A stretch of DNA of 64,000 nucleotides, from NCBI GenBank assembly GCA_020723345.1, contig DYJA01000006.1:1-64000 (forward strand), in the 5' to 3' direction. The notes beneath the pieces were generated by a model, which worked only from the letters and a program-made list of their open reading frames with translations, was not told the DNA's origin and made no database searches. The DNA is from Candidatus Aquidulcis sp. Lineage in GTDB: Bacteria > Chloroflexota > Anaerolineae > UBA4142. Position numbers and translations under genes: made by a program. Below, piece by piece: positions 1 to 7,673 of this stretch; within the stretch, counting starts at the first letter, position 1; each line of letters starts with the position of its first letter.

Positions 1-231
1 GCCGTTTGTCCCTGCCACGAACTCAACTCAACCGGCTACCGGCTGAGTAGTAACGTCGGTCCTTGGATTCCCGGTTTGGAAAATCATCTCGCGAATTGCG
101 CGGTCAAGGCAGACGCGGAAACCCAAGTGATGTACAACGACACGCCCGATCCAATCTATCGCGCGCTCGCGTGGTCGGATGGAAAAGATCGCGTGATCCT
201 GCACATCAAGTGCGGCGGGAATTATCCGTAG
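1..231 (+). CDS. 3' end of a secreted or extracytoplasmic protein gene (partial)
   Basis: An open frame enters from the left edge and ends at a TAG at 229-231; 76 residues are visible. The fragment begins AVCPCHELNSTGYR and has four cysteines (two near the left edge, one in LANCAVKAD, one in IKCGGNYP). This pattern suits a disulfide-containing exported protein. No family is recognised and the start lies outside the window. A perfect terminator hairpin follows 20 bases downstream, which supports this as a real gene end. Confidence 0.6.
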   Translation, partial: AVCPCHELNSTGYRLSSNVGPWIPGLENHLANCAVKADAETQVMYNDTPDPIYRALAWSDGKDRVILHIKCGGNYP

Positions 232-250
232 CGACAAGCGGAAATATAAA

Positions 251-278
251 GCCGACGCGAAAAACGCGTCGGCTTGTT
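251..278 (+). terminator. Intrinsic terminator after the partial gene
   Basis: A perfect 9-bp stem (GCCGACGCG / CGCGTCGGC) with a five-A loop is followed by TTGTTTC. It lies 20 bases after the TAG of the partial gene. Confidence 0.7.
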
Positions 279-302
279 TCTCAATCGTCCTACGCACTTG
301 CC

Positions 303-378
303 TGTCATTTCGGCGAGCGGAGCGAGGACGCGCAGCGTCTCGCAAATGTGGAGATTTCTCGCTCCGCTCGAAATGACA
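303..378. repeat. Palindromic dispersed repeat, TGTCATTTCG type
   Basis: The element begins TGTCATTTCGGCGAGCGGAG and ends with the near-reverse complement, CGCTCCGCTCGAAATGACA. Related copies are at 13104-13220 and (half) 8689-8716; TGTCATTGCGAG variants are at 3997-4121 and 29892-29975. It carries no gene and looks like a MITE-like or REP-like element. Confidence 0.7.
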
Positions 379-392
379 CTGCGTAACGTCAA

Positions 393-1379
393 TCACTCAA
401 TCGTCAAGCGGAATGACGTTGGCGTCAAGTTCTCATTGTAGACCCGGACGTAAAACCGCGCCGCCACCGGGAATGCGCCGACCCACACCAGATCCTTGGT
501 GTGGCAACCGGTATCGGACGCCGGCGCGCCGGTATCGCAGTCTATCGTGTACGTCGTACCTTGACCGAGATGCGGACGTTCCCACCAAGTATGGAGATCT
601 TCAGCCGCGTACAGTTTGAAATTCACACCTGTGCCATCGCCGTTCACCAACCGGATCGTTTTCTTCGGACGCTCCGCCGGATCGGCGGTGCCGGGATAGT
701 CGAAGATATACCACACGCCGGATTGTGGAGCAAGGACGTGCTGTCCGCGTGGGAAGGAAAACGCTTTGGCTGGGTCATCCAGGTTGAACAAGACCCCGCT
801 GGTAGTCGACGCCGCGCCGAAACCGGTCACCGGCACCGGCAGCGGCGTCGCAGTTGCCCGGCTCACCGACGCGACGGGCGCACTGATGTCCAAACCGGTC
901 CCGCTCCCCGTCAGATAAACTCGGACGCCGAAGGGGTTCGCGTTTGTGACGCGGGCATAGTAGTCGCCGGTTGTTGTAAGTACACCCGACCAGAGCAGGT
1001 CATTCGATATACATCCGCCTTGCGCGGCGGCAAGACCGGTATCGCAGTTCACTTCGTACGGCGCGCCGCGCGCGAGCGGTTGGCTTTGGGGCCAATTCGT
1101 CGCGACGTCCGGCATCCAGATATCAAAGTCTAACCCGCGCCGATTTCCAAAAATCATTCGCAGTGTCGTCGCGGGCTGCGCGCCGGTTGCGCTTGCAGTG
1201 TGGGTGAAACGCAGCCACAGAGCCGACCCAGCCGGAACCACGTGCCGTTGATTGTCCAGGTTGATCGCGCTCGATGGTCCGGGATCGCTCAACCCCTGCG
1301 CCCCGGCAGTCAGCGCGCTCAGCGCCACGATCAGAGCCGCAAAGAGCGCGGCGGCGCTGGCGATGCGTATGTGCTTCAT
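393..1379 (-). CDS. Secreted protein with two tandem homologous domains, function unknown
   Basis: The 328-residue product starts with a clear signal peptide (MKHIRIASAAALFAALIVAL, then an AGAQG cleavage region). The mature part holds two similar domains of about 130 residues. Each opens with FNLD or INLD, contains a Trp-rich strand (LWLRFTH; VWYIFDYPG), a CDTG motif, a second cysteine and a final (Y)YxRV(T/Y)N strand. The repeated CDTG...C spacing suggests one disulfide per domain and a beta-sandwich fold. AGGAGGAACAGTT precedes the ATG. A TTGAAA-18-TATAAT promoter lies upstream. It is divergent from the MerR regulator. No function is assigned. Confidence 0.75.
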   Translation of the reverse strand: MKHIRIASAAALFAALIVALSALTAGAQGLSDPGPSSAINLDNQRHVVPAGSALWLRFTHTASATGAQPATTLRMIFGNRRGLDFDIWMPDVATNWPQSQPLARGAPYEVNCDTGLAAAQGGCISNDLLWSGVLTTTGDYYARVTNANPFGVRVYLTGSGTGLDISAPVASVSRATATPLPVPVTGFGAASTTSGVLFNLDDPAKAFSFPRGQHVLAPQSGVWYIFDYPGTADPAERPKKTIRLVNGDGTGVNFKLYAAEDLHTWWERPHLGQGTTYTIDCDTGAPASDTGCHTKDLVWVGAFPVAARFYVRVYNENLTPTSFRLTIE

Positions 1380-1421
1380 AACTGTTCCTCCTTCTGCTTG
1401 TCATTCGAAACAAGTGAAACC

Positions 1422-1451
1422 ATTATACGCCTATCTCGTCGGCGGTTTCAA
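1422..1451 (-). promoter_or_regulatory. Sigma-70-type promoter of the secreted two-domain protein
   Basis: Read on the minus strand, TTGAAA (1446-1451) and TATAAT (1422-1427) are separated by 18 bases. The start codon follows about 43 bases downstream. Confidence 0.55.
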
Positions 1452-1507
1452 GTCGGCGGGTTAATTTTTAACAAGTTTTTTGTACAAATTGCGATACGTC
1501 AAACCCC

Positions 1508-1538
1508 TTGACTCTCCCCTAGCGGGAGGGTGTATAAC
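1508..1538 (+). promoter_or_regulatory. MerR-type promoter/operator with 19-bp spacer
   Basis: TTGACT (1508-1513) and TATAAC (1533-1538) are separated by 19 bases. The spacer holds the inverted repeat CTCCC-CTAGC-GGGAG. A 19-bp spacer filled by a dyad is the hallmark of promoters that MerR-family activators untwist. It lies 17 bases before the merR-like start codon, so autoregulation is expected. Confidence 0.75.
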
Positions 1539-1555
1539 GTTGGCGAGGTACCTCG

Positions 1556-2383
1556 ATGTTCAAAATCGGTGATTTCTCAAAACTGTCTCAGGTGACGGTG
1601 AAGGCGCTGCGGTACTACGACGAACTCGGTCTACTGAAACCGGTATCGGTGGACCGCTTCACCGGCTATCGCTACTACTCCGCCGATCAACTGCCACAAC
1701 TCAATCGCATTCTCGCGCTCAAAGACCTGGGTTTGTCGCTCGAACAGATCGCGCAACTGTTCGCCTCGCGCGACAAACTCACCGTCGAGCAGATGCGCGG
1801 GATGCTGCGGCTGAAACAGGCGGAAGCGCAAGCGCGCGTGCGCGACGAGCAAGAACGGTTGGCGCGGGTAGAAGCGCGGCTGAGACAAATCGAAGAGGAG
1901 GGCAAAATGCCAACGTACGAAGTCGTGATCAAAAAGGTTCCGCCGCTGCGCGTCGCGTCGCTGCGCGGCACCATTCCAACTTTTCCGGAACAAGGCGAAC
2001 TGTGGAACGAACTGGAAGCGCATCTCGCGCAACAGCGCATCCAGCCGACGGGTCCGTGCTTGACGCTGTACCACGACGCCGAGTACAAAGAGCGCGACAT
2101 CGACGCCGAAGTGTGCGAGCCGGTCGACGCGTCCGCGCGCGGCGGCAGCGCGCGCGTGAAAATTTACGATCTGCCTGCCATCGAGATGATGGCGTGTGTC
2201 GTACATCACGGATCGTTCAACACGCTCACACAGGCGTACAACGCGCTGATGCAGTGGATTCAGCAAAACGGCTATCGCATCTGCGGACCCGACCGCGAAA
2301 TTTACATCAAGACCGGCGTTCCAGCGCGCCAAGACGATCCGAGTTACGTGGCGGAGATTCAGGTGCCGGTGGAGAAAGTGTAG
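1556..2383 (+). CDS. MerR-family transcriptional activator with GyrI-like effector-binding domain
   Basis: A 275-residue regulator. Residues 1-70 form the winged helix of MerR proteins (FKIGDFSKLSQVTVKALRYY, then DELGLLKP and a GYRYY stretch). Residues 75-118 are the dimerising coiled coil. From about residue 125 there is a GyrI-like/BmrR-type small-molecule-binding domain (PTYEVVIKKVPPLRVASLRG...). Members of this class sense hydrophobic drugs or metabolites and activate efflux genes; no efflux gene is adjacent here. GAGG lies 7 bases before the ATG. The promoter just upstream has the MerR 19-bp spacer. Confidence 0.9.
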   Translation: MFKIGDFSKLSQVTVKALRYYDELGLLKPVSVDRFTGYRYYSADQLPQLNRILALKDLGLSLEQIAQLFASRDKLTVEQMRGMLRLKQAEAQARVRDEQERLARVEARLRQIEEEGKMPTYEVVIKKVPPLRVASLRGTIPTFPEQGELWNELEAHLAQQRIQPTGPCLTLYHDAEYKERDIDAEVCEPVDASARGGSARVKIYDLPAIEMMACVVHHGSFNTLTQAYNALMQWIQQNGYRICGPDREIYIKTGVPARQDDPSYVAEIQVPVEKV

Positions 2384-2470
2384 CGCGGGGCAAACGCGCC
2401 AAAGACGCCAAAGATGCCAAAATGATTTTCGCGGAGGTTGCGAATTCAGCGCGGCGAGTGGAAACGACGA

Positions 2471-2502
2471 ACCCCGTTGTCAGCGGAGACAGCGGGGTTT
2501 TG
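2471..2502 (+). terminator. Intrinsic terminator after the MerR regulator
   Basis: An 11-bp stem with one G-T pair (ACCCCGTTGTC / GACAGCGGGGT), a 6-base loop and a TTTTG tail. Confidence 0.7.
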
Positions 2503-2539
2503 TTGCGGAATGTGTACCGGGAAGATCATGGTACTTGCG

Positions 2540-3217
2540 TCAAGCATTGTTTGTCTTGGTTTGTTTTGCCTGCCAACGCGATAGAATTGCTGCAAGAAGT
2601 AGGAGAACTGCTAACAAGGGCCACGAAAGCCACAAGTATGGTTTCCATTCTTCGGGCAATGTGTTGCTTGCGACATTGCTAACAAGCACAATAGCAACTC
2701 CAAGAATGGACAACGCAATGGACACTATGCGAACCGACCATTTTGCCGTCTTTGGCGCAAAAGTTGGTGCGGGTGTTTGCATCGCCATTGCTTGGTTCGC
2801 GGTCGGTATCTTAAGCGGCTTGTTCAATCGATCTTCGTTCAGGGCTTTGATGCTTTCTACCACCTCCCTCAGAGTCCGATTTTTCCCCAATCCCACAAAA
2901 TAACTCAAGACTGGATCGCCTTTTACTTCTGGTTGTTTCAGTCTTATCATCAACGCCCTATAATACACTTCATCTGCACCAAACTGCTTGGCTATTACCG
3001 AATCCCAAGTACTTGCTAACTGCTTCATCAAAGGCTTGAATTCTTTTTCTATGTACTCGTTCCAATTTTCATAACCGTCTTCGCGCACACAATCGTCAAG
3101 GATTTGTTGCGCCTCCAAGTCTCCGCGTTCAACTGCTTTTTCCAGGTCGCAGATTTCGTCCAGCGTCAAGTCATCGTTGCCCTCTTGCTTGCGTTTTTGC
3201 CAATCTTGTAGTCGCAT
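2540..3217 (-). CDS. Hypothetical protein with C-terminal membrane segments, AT-rich
   Basis: 225 residues starting MRLQDWQKRKQEGNDDLTLD. The first 150 residues are soluble, charged and helical. Two hydrophobic segments follow (VRIVSIALSILGVAIVLVSN; LWLSWPLLAVLLLLAAIL), with a short basic C-tail, so it is probably an N-in tail-anchored membrane protein. GGAG lies 8 bases before the ATG. Base composition is visibly lower in G+C than its neighbours, which suggests recent acquisition. No family recognised. A possible broken coding stretch starts beside its 5' end. Confidence 0.65.
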   Translation of the reverse strand: MRLQDWQKRKQEGNDDLTLDEICDLEKAVERGDLEAQQILDDCVREDGYENWNEYIEKEFKPLMKQLASTWDSVIAKQFGADEVYYRALMIRLKQPEVKGDPVLSYFVGLGKNRTLREVVESIKALNEDRLNKPLKIPTANQAMAMQTPAPTFAPKTAKWSVRIVSIALSILGVAIVLVSNVASNTLPEEWKPYLWLSWPLLAVLLLLAAILSRWQAKQTKTNNA

Positions 3218-3222
3218 TTCTG

Positions 3223-3414
3223 TTCTCCAAACAAGGATTCGCTCGCGTTCCGATTGACGCGGACAGCTTGTTGTGCGGCACTCATGTGTCTAACTCTGCA
3301 GCAAGATCGCCCACACTACTTGACGCAGTCCAGGCGATTGGTGCAGACGAACTTGCGCTGATGCGTCTTGGCACTCGCGTCAACGAATGTTCAACGAATA
3401 AACGAATGACGTGA
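3223..3414 (+). pseudogene. Possible coding remnant lacking a start
   Basis: One plus frame without stops reads FARVPIDADSLLCGTHVSNS, then a natural-looking helical stretch LLDAVQAIGADELALMRLG, then RVNE, to a TGA at 3412-3414. There is no start codon with a ribosome binding site. The composition looks protein-like, but the family is not recognised. It may be the 3' end of a gene cut off by arrival of the AT-rich minus-strand gene. Confidence 0.3.
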
Positions 3415-3665
3415 TCTCGGCGCGCGCTATTCGTTCATTCGTTCCCTCATTCGTTGACACCGAATTTCCCACATCCATATTTTACCAGAAAACCCAGGCG
3501 CGTGCAAGCAAAAATCGCGCGCCGCCGACGGTTGCAAACCGTCGTCTAACAAGGTCAAAACACGTTGGAAACGTGTTCGCGATTCCGCACAATCCGATTC
3601 ATCGGATCCTTCGACTACGCTCAGGACATGTTTTCACTTCGTTAGACGCCGAATTCGATTCGGCG
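3376..3665. repeat. Cluster of short hairpin repeats in a long intergenic region
   Basis: No gene is supported between 3415 and the T-box. The stretch holds an inverted repeat built on CATTCGTTGAC/GTCAACGAATG (3378-3457). Small hairpins follow (GACGGTTGCAAACCGTC; ACACGTTGGAAACGTGT; AATCCGATTCATCGGAT; CGCCGAATTCGATTCGGCG), plus one CCTTCGACTACGCTCAGG tag. A similar chain of hairpins occurs at 28431-28535. Confidence 0.55.
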
Positions 3666-3688
3666 GTCGGACGCGCGCGTCTTGCCAC

Positions 3689-3716
3689 TTGCCACAATCG
3701 CGAATCTGACTATAAT
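3689..3716 (+). promoter_or_regulatory. Promoter of the T-box/alaS transcription unit
   Basis: TTGCCA (3689-3694), 16-base spacer, TATAAT (3711-3716). The start site would be near 3723, just before the conserved T-box elements. Confidence 0.65.
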
Positions 3717-3722
3717 CGGAGC

Positions 3723-3993
3723 CAGTCAACGACAGGGAACAAGCGCCGCCTGATCGCCCAGCGAGCCGGACAAAGTCGGTGCAAGTCCGGCGCGAATTCA
3801 TCGGCGTTCGCCGCCCTCGAGACGCGAGAGGAAAACCGTAGGGGCAAAGCTGCGTCTTTGCCCACGCGGCAAGTAAACCTCGCCGGTCGCTCCCGTTACC
3901 GAGCGCACGAGGTTCGGCGCGCAAACGCCGGACGAATCGAGGTGGTACCACGAGATCAAACTCGTCCTCCGTTTTTGGGAGGGCGAGTTTTTC
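3723..3993 (+). promoter_or_regulatory. T-box riboswitch leader for alaS
   Basis: The 13-base T-box AGGTGGTACCACG is at 3940-3952. It is followed at once by a terminator hairpin (CTCG-CCTCC, loop GTTTTT, GGGAGG-CGAG, then TTTTT; 3958-3992). The distal Stem I signature is visible at 3759-3791, where CAGCGAGCCGGAC pairs with GGTGCAAGTCCGG. Uncharged tRNA should bind and favour antitermination, raising synthetase expression. The gene controlled is alaS, so the specifier should be an alanine GCN codon. GCG/GCC triplets occur in the expected 3' arm (about 3795-3815), but I could not fix which is the specifier. Confidence 0.88.
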
Positions 3994-3996
3994 TGT

Positions 3997-4121
3997 TGTC
4001 ATTGCGAGGAGCATCCTGAGCGGAGCGACGAACTTTGTCGCGGAGTCGAAGGACGCGACGAAGCAATCCCCAAACTGTGAGGTGGAGATTGCTTTGAGCG
4101 GAAAACGCTCTCGCAATGACA
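3997..4121. repeat. Palindromic repeat (TGTCATTGCGAG type) inside the alaS leader
   Basis: Ends are TGTCATTGCGAG and CTCGCAATGACA, with GAAGCAATCCCC and an inner reverse copy GGAGATTGCTTTGAG. It lies exactly between the T-box terminator and the alaS ribosome binding site. Its sister copy is at 29892-29975. Confidence 0.75.
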
Positions 4122-4139
4122 CAGGCGAATGGAGGAACC

Positions 4140-5927
4140 ATGAACGCAAACGAATTACGCGAACAGTATCAACAATTCTTCGAAGCGCGCGGACACAAAC
4201 GCATTCACTCCGCGCCGCTCTTGCCGGAAAACGATCCGACAGTTTTGTTCACGACTGCCGGAATGCATCCGCTCGTCCCGTTTTTGCTCGGTGAACCGCA
4301 TCCGCTGGGACGCCGACTCGTCGACGCGCAAAAATGTTTACGCACCGACGACATTGACGAGGTCGGCGACACGTCGCACCTGACATTTTTCGAAATGCTC
4401 GGCAACTGGTCGCTCGGCGATTATTTCAAAAAGGAATCGCTCGCGTGGAGTTACGAATTTCTGACGCGCGATCTCGCGCTCGATCCCGCGCGCCTGTCCG
4501 TCACCGTTTTCGCTGGCGACGCGGACGCGCCGCGCGACGACGACTCGGCGGAGATTTGGCGATCTCTCGGAATCCCAAACGCGCGCATCTACTTTTTGCC
4601 GAAGAAAGATAATTGGTGGGGACCCGTGGGCGCGACCGGACCGTGCGGTCCCGATTCCGAAATTTTCTACGACACCGGCAAGCCCGCTCATCCCGGTTGC
4701 GCGCCCGGCTGCGCGTGCGGCAAGTGGTTCGAAATCTGGAACAATGTTTTCATGGAGTACAACAAAACCAGCGACGGTCGCTACGAAAAACTGCGCCAGC
4801 AAAATGTCGATACCGGGATGGGGATTGATCGCACCGTCGCAGTCTTGAACGGGTACGACGACGTGTTCCGGGTGGACACGCTCGCGCCGCTCATCGCGCG
4901 CGTTGAAGAATTATCCGGGCGACGCTACGCCGACAACCTCCACGCGTTCCGCGTCATCGCCGATCACGTCCGCGCGGCGACCTTCGCGATTGCCGACGGT
5001 GCGACGCCGTCAAACGTACAAGCCGGATACATCGTCCGCCGCTTGATTCGCCGCGCGGTGCGGTACGGACGCGATCTGGGCATCGCGCACAATTTCTGCG
5101 CCGATTTGTCCGACATCGTCGTCGACACGTTCGCGCACGCGTATCCCGAATTGGAACGCAACCGCGCGCGCATCGGCGAGGAGTTGGAGCGCGAGGAAAC
5201 CAAGTTTCAAGCCACGCTCGCGCGCGGGCTGCGCGAGTACCAGAAAAAAGTCGAGCGGATTCAGGGCAAAGGCGAGACGATCATCTCCGGCGCGGACGCG
5301 TTCGATCTGTTCGAGACGTACGGCTTTCCGCTGCCGCTGACCGTCGAACTCGCGCGCGAACAGGGGTTGCGCGTCGACGAACCTGGGTTTGAGGCGTTGT
5401 ACCAAGAACACAAGGAAATGTCGCGGCGCGGCAGCGAGCACAAATTCAAAGGCGGCTTGGCGGATCACGCGGCGGAGACGACGCGCTTGCACACCGCGAC
5501 GCATTTGCTTCACCAAGCGTTGCGCCAAGTCCTCGGCGCGTCGGTGCATCAAATGGGATCGAACATCACGGCGGAGCGATTGCGTTTCGATTTTTCGTAC
5601 GCGGAGAAATTAACTCAGGAGCAAATCGCGCAAGTCGAAGAAATCGTCAACGCGCAAATTGCGAATGACTTGCCGGTTTCAGTACAAGTGACGTCGCTCG
5701 ATCAAGCCACTGCTTCCGGCGCGCTCGCGTTCTTCGGCGAAAAATATGGCGAGCAAGTCAAGGTGTACACGATTGGCGCGTTCTCGAAAGAAGTGTGCGG
5801 CGGTCCGCACGTCACGCGCACCGGCGAGTTGGGGAAATTCAAAATCACGAAACAAGAATCGGTGGGGCAAGGCGTCCGGCGCGTGCGCGCGGTGTTGGTT
5901 GATCAAACCTTGCGAAGGTTGACCTGA
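4140..5927 (+). CDS. alaS: Alanyl-tRNA synthetase, short form
   Basis: Attaches alanine to tRNA-Ala in the cytoplasm. The start at 4140 is chosen because GGAGG at 4132-4136 precedes it and the family N-terminus (MNANELREQYQQFF) begins there. The class II aminoacylation core spans about residues 1-260, followed by the helical tRNA-binding middle. The editing domain carries its zinc ligands HTATH (H451, H455) and CGGPH (C553, H557). The protein is only 595 residues; classical bacterial AlaRS has about 870. It ends right after the editing domain, lacking the DHHA1 and C-Ala parts. Short AlaRS forms are known in some bacterial groups. The last residues are encoded within a repeat (5903-5963). Control is by the upstream T-box. 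Confidence 0.95.
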   Translation: MNANELREQYQQFFEARGHKRIHSAPLLPENDPTVLFTTAGMHPLVPFLLGEPHPLGRRLVDAQKCLRTDDIDEVGDTSHLTFFEMLGNWSLGDYFKKESLAWSYEFLTRDLALDPARLSVTVFAGDADAPRDDDSAEIWRSLGIPNARIYFLPKKDNWWGPVGATGPCGPDSEIFYDTGKPAHPGCAPGCACGKWFEIWNNVFMEYNKTSDGRYEKLRQQNVDTGMGIDRTVAVLNGYDDVFRVDTLAPLIARVEELSGRRYADNLHAFRVIADHVRAATFAIADGATPSNVQAGYIVRRLIRRAVRYGRDLGIAHNFCADLSDIVVDTFAHAYPELERNRARIGEELEREETKFQATLARGLREYQKKVERIQGKGETIISGADAFDLFETYGFPLPLTVELAREQGLRVDEPGFEALYQEHKEMSRRGSEHKFKGGLADHAAETTRLHTATHLLHQALRQVLGASVHQMGSNITAERLRFDFSYAEKLTQEQIAQVEEIVNAQIANDLPVSVQVTSLDQATASGALAFFGEKYGEQVKVYTIGAFSKEVCGGPHVTRTGELGKFKITKQESVGQGVRRVRAVLVDQTLRRLT

Positions 5928-5963
5928 AGGCGCAAGCCGAATTCGAGATCAACCTTCGCAAGG
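5903..5963. repeat. Inverted repeat CCTTGCGAAGGTTG overlapping the alaS 3' end
   Basis: The copy TCAAACCTTGCGAAGGTTGA lies over the last alaS codons, and the reverse copy TCAACCTTCGCAAGGA is 26 bases downstream. The pair could act as a terminator-like hairpin. Related arms are at 9134-9184. Confidence 0.55.
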
Positions 5964-5968
5964 ATGAG

Positions 5969-6976
5969 CTACCGGAACGCCGCATCAAAAAATCCAATCA
6001 TCCGCGCGGCGTATTCATCGGGGCGATAATATGGTCCGTCGCAATGGTACGCTTCGGGAATGATCCACATCATCGCGTTCTTTCCGGCGTATCGCGCGAG
6101 GTACTCGACGCGGATAGACTCGCTGCCAAAATGTGGATGCGGTGTGCCACCAGCCACCATCATAATCGGGCGCGGCGCAATCGTGCCGATGATTTCGATC
6201 ATCGACGCGGGGGGCGGGACGTTCAGTCGCCATGTGAACATCCAATCGATGATGTAACCCGACAAAGTTGCAATACCGGTCGCCCAATTGTGCGGCGGCG
6301 GAAGATCGTTGGCGCGAATACCGGATGGTCCATCTGCCCAGACGGCTTTGATCTCCGGATAGTACGCCGCGCCTTGCAGCGCGATTTGTCCACCAATCGA
6401 ACACCCCGCGATCCCGATCTTTTGCGAACTGCCTTGCGCGCGAGTCTGAATATAACGCACCGCGCCGCCGACATCCGCCGCGTCCTGCCAACCGTACGAA
6501 CGATTTTTCCCCGCGCTTTCGCCGGACGCGCGCTCGTCGTACAGCAACACGCCGTAACCGGCGCGCACCAACTTGTCGGCGTGCCAGAGCATCCCCGCGC
6601 GATTGCCGCCGTACCCGTGCAGCAAAATGATCGTCGCGCCGTTCCGCGGCGGAACGAACCAGCCCGCCATTTTTAGATCGTCGCCGCCGGAAAAAGTCAC
6701 GGCTTCAACTTGAAACGGCAGACCACCTGGGATCTCAACCGTGCTGGGCGTGGGCGTAATATCACTGTCAACCGCTTTGTAATCTTCGTAAAGCAAAACA
6801 CTTCCGCCGATGATGACGAATGCGACGACCGCAAATCCGATCAGCCGCAACGCGTACGCGACGACGTTCCGCGCTTTGCGCGGCGATTGTCGCCGCGACA
6901 AAACGCGCACGGCAAATAACAGCGCGACGACCAACGCGGCAATCAACAACAAATCAGCAAGCGGTACTTGCGGCAT
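5969..6976 (-). CDS. Membrane-anchored alpha/beta hydrolase
   Basis: 335 residues. Two N-terminal membrane segments (LLLIAALVVALLFAVRVL; LIGFAVVAFVIIGGSVLLYE) place the catalytic domain outside the membrane. The hydrolase fold shows the oxyanion segment LLHGYGGNRAG, the nucleophile elbow GCSIGG (Ser193) and a late His in AYHCDG. It resembles the cephalosporin-C deacetylase/BAAT-like serine hydrolases; the substrate is unknown. The start at 6976 (MPQVPLAD) is preferred because GGAGG lies 10 bases upstream; an in-frame ATG at 6985 is too close to that site. It follows the asparaginase-like gene by 5 bases, so the two are likely co-transcribed. Confidence 0.85.
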   Translation of the reverse strand: MPQVPLADLLLIAALVVALLFAVRVLSRRQSPRKARNVVAYALRLIGFAVVAFVIIGGSVLLYEDYKAVDSDITPTPSTVEIPGGLPFQVEAVTFSGGDDLKMAGWFVPPRNGATIILLHGYGGNRAGMLWHADKLVRAGYGVLLYDERASGESAGKNRSYGWQDAADVGGAVRYIQTRAQGSSQKIGIAGCSIGGQIALQGAAYYPEIKAVWADGPSGIRANDLPPPHNWATGIATLSGYIIDWMFTWRLNVPPPASMIEIIGTIAPRPIMMVAGGTPHPHFGSESIRVEYLARYAGKNAMMWIIPEAYHCDGPYYRPDEYAARMIGFFDAAFR

Positions 6977-6981
6977 AGCAA

Positions 6982-7470
6982 TCATTCCTCCCAATCTTCA
7001 AAGATGCCGCGTTCGCGGTTCTTGCGGCATTTGAATGGATCGAAAATGCGACCGTTCATCGCGATGTAAACACCGTCGCGCAATGCCGAGACCACGCCCA
7101 CCGCGACGCCCACGTTGAACACCGCATCGCTCGATTTGAAATGCGCCGGTTCCATCGCGCCGGTCAAGACAATGCACTTGCCGGGAATATCGCTCAACCG
7201 TTTCGCAGTTTCGATCATCGTGTCGGTCCCGTGCGTCACGATGATCTTGGGGCAAGGTTCGGCGGCGACGTGCGCGCGCACCAACGCGCGATCTGCGTCG
7301 TCCATATCCAAACTATCTTTGCGTAACAGCGACTCGATTTCGTACTCGAACGCGATCGGCAACCCGTCGAGAATTTCCCGGACGTTTGGAAAGCCGACTT
7401 GGTACGCGCTCAGTCGATCAAAGTAAACCTTGTCAATCGTTCCGCCAACCGAGAATATTTTGATCTTCAC
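6982..7470 (-). CDS. Single-domain L-asparaginase-like protein
   Basis: 162 residues matching only the N-terminal domain of type I/II asparaginases: the VGGTIDK nucleophile loop and the THGTDTM loop with the second catalytic Thr and Asp. True asparaginases have about 330 residues and complete the active site with a C-terminal domain from a neighbouring subunit, which is absent here. One-domain homologues exist and their activity is uncertain. GTG at 7470 is chosen because GGAGG lies 5 bases upstream. It is probably the first gene of a two-gene unit with the hydrolase, driven by TTGACA-17-TATAAG. Confidence 0.8.
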   Translation of the reverse strand: MKIKIFSVGGTIDKVYFDRLSAYQVGFPNVREILDGLPIAFEYEIESLLRKDSLDMDDADRALVRAHVAAEPCPKIIVTHGTDTMIETAKRLSDIPGKCIVLTGAMEPAHFKSSDAVFNVGVAVGVVSALRDGVYIAMNGRIFDPFKCRKNRERGIFEDWEE

Positions 7471-7505
7471 TCGCACCTCCCAGGATGCCGCGCCAACCTG
7501 GTTTG

Positions 7506-7534
7506 CTTATATGCGATAGAATATTTTTTGTCAA
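7506..7534 (-). promoter_or_regulatory. Promoter of the asparaginase-like/hydrolase pair
   Basis: Minus strand: TTGACA (7529-7534), 17-base spacer, TATAAG (7506-7511). Near-consensus, 36 bases before the GTG start. Confidence 0.7.
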
Positions 7535-7536
7535 AA

Positions 7537-7564
7537 TTGACTTTCGGACAAAAGCCGGTACGAT
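7537..7564 (+). promoter_or_regulatory. Divergent promoter for the transglutaminase-like gene
   Basis: TTGACT (7537-7542), 16-base spacer, TACGAT (7559-7564). Its -35 box is only 2 bases from the -35 box of the minus-strand promoter, so the two face away back to back. Confidence 0.5.
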
Positions 7565-7609
7565 GCAAGACGTTGCAAGGTGGTTTTCCAAAAACCGTTT
7601 GCGATTGAG

Positions 7610-7651
7610 TTCGTAGCGCGCGATTTATCGCGCTCAAGCGCGCACTACGAA
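7610..7651. repeat. Palindromic repeat, TTCGTAG-CGCGC type
   Basis: TTCGTAGCGCGCGATTTATC pairs imperfectly with GCGCGCACTACGAA. Related copies lie inside coding regions at 9971-10025 and 44893-44914. Confidence 0.6.
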
Positions 7652-7673
7652 CCTATTTTCAAAGGAGACGTCC

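Noticed and set aside
3376-3665. CRISPR-like array from the repeated CATTCGT and hairpin units
   Set aside because: Units are palindromes of different sequence with no constant repeat length and no spacers; no cas gene nearby.
5969-6994. Start of the alpha/beta hydrolase at 6994 or 6985
   Set aside because: These starts overlap the preceding gene or sit on top of the ribosome site; 6976 has the right spacing.
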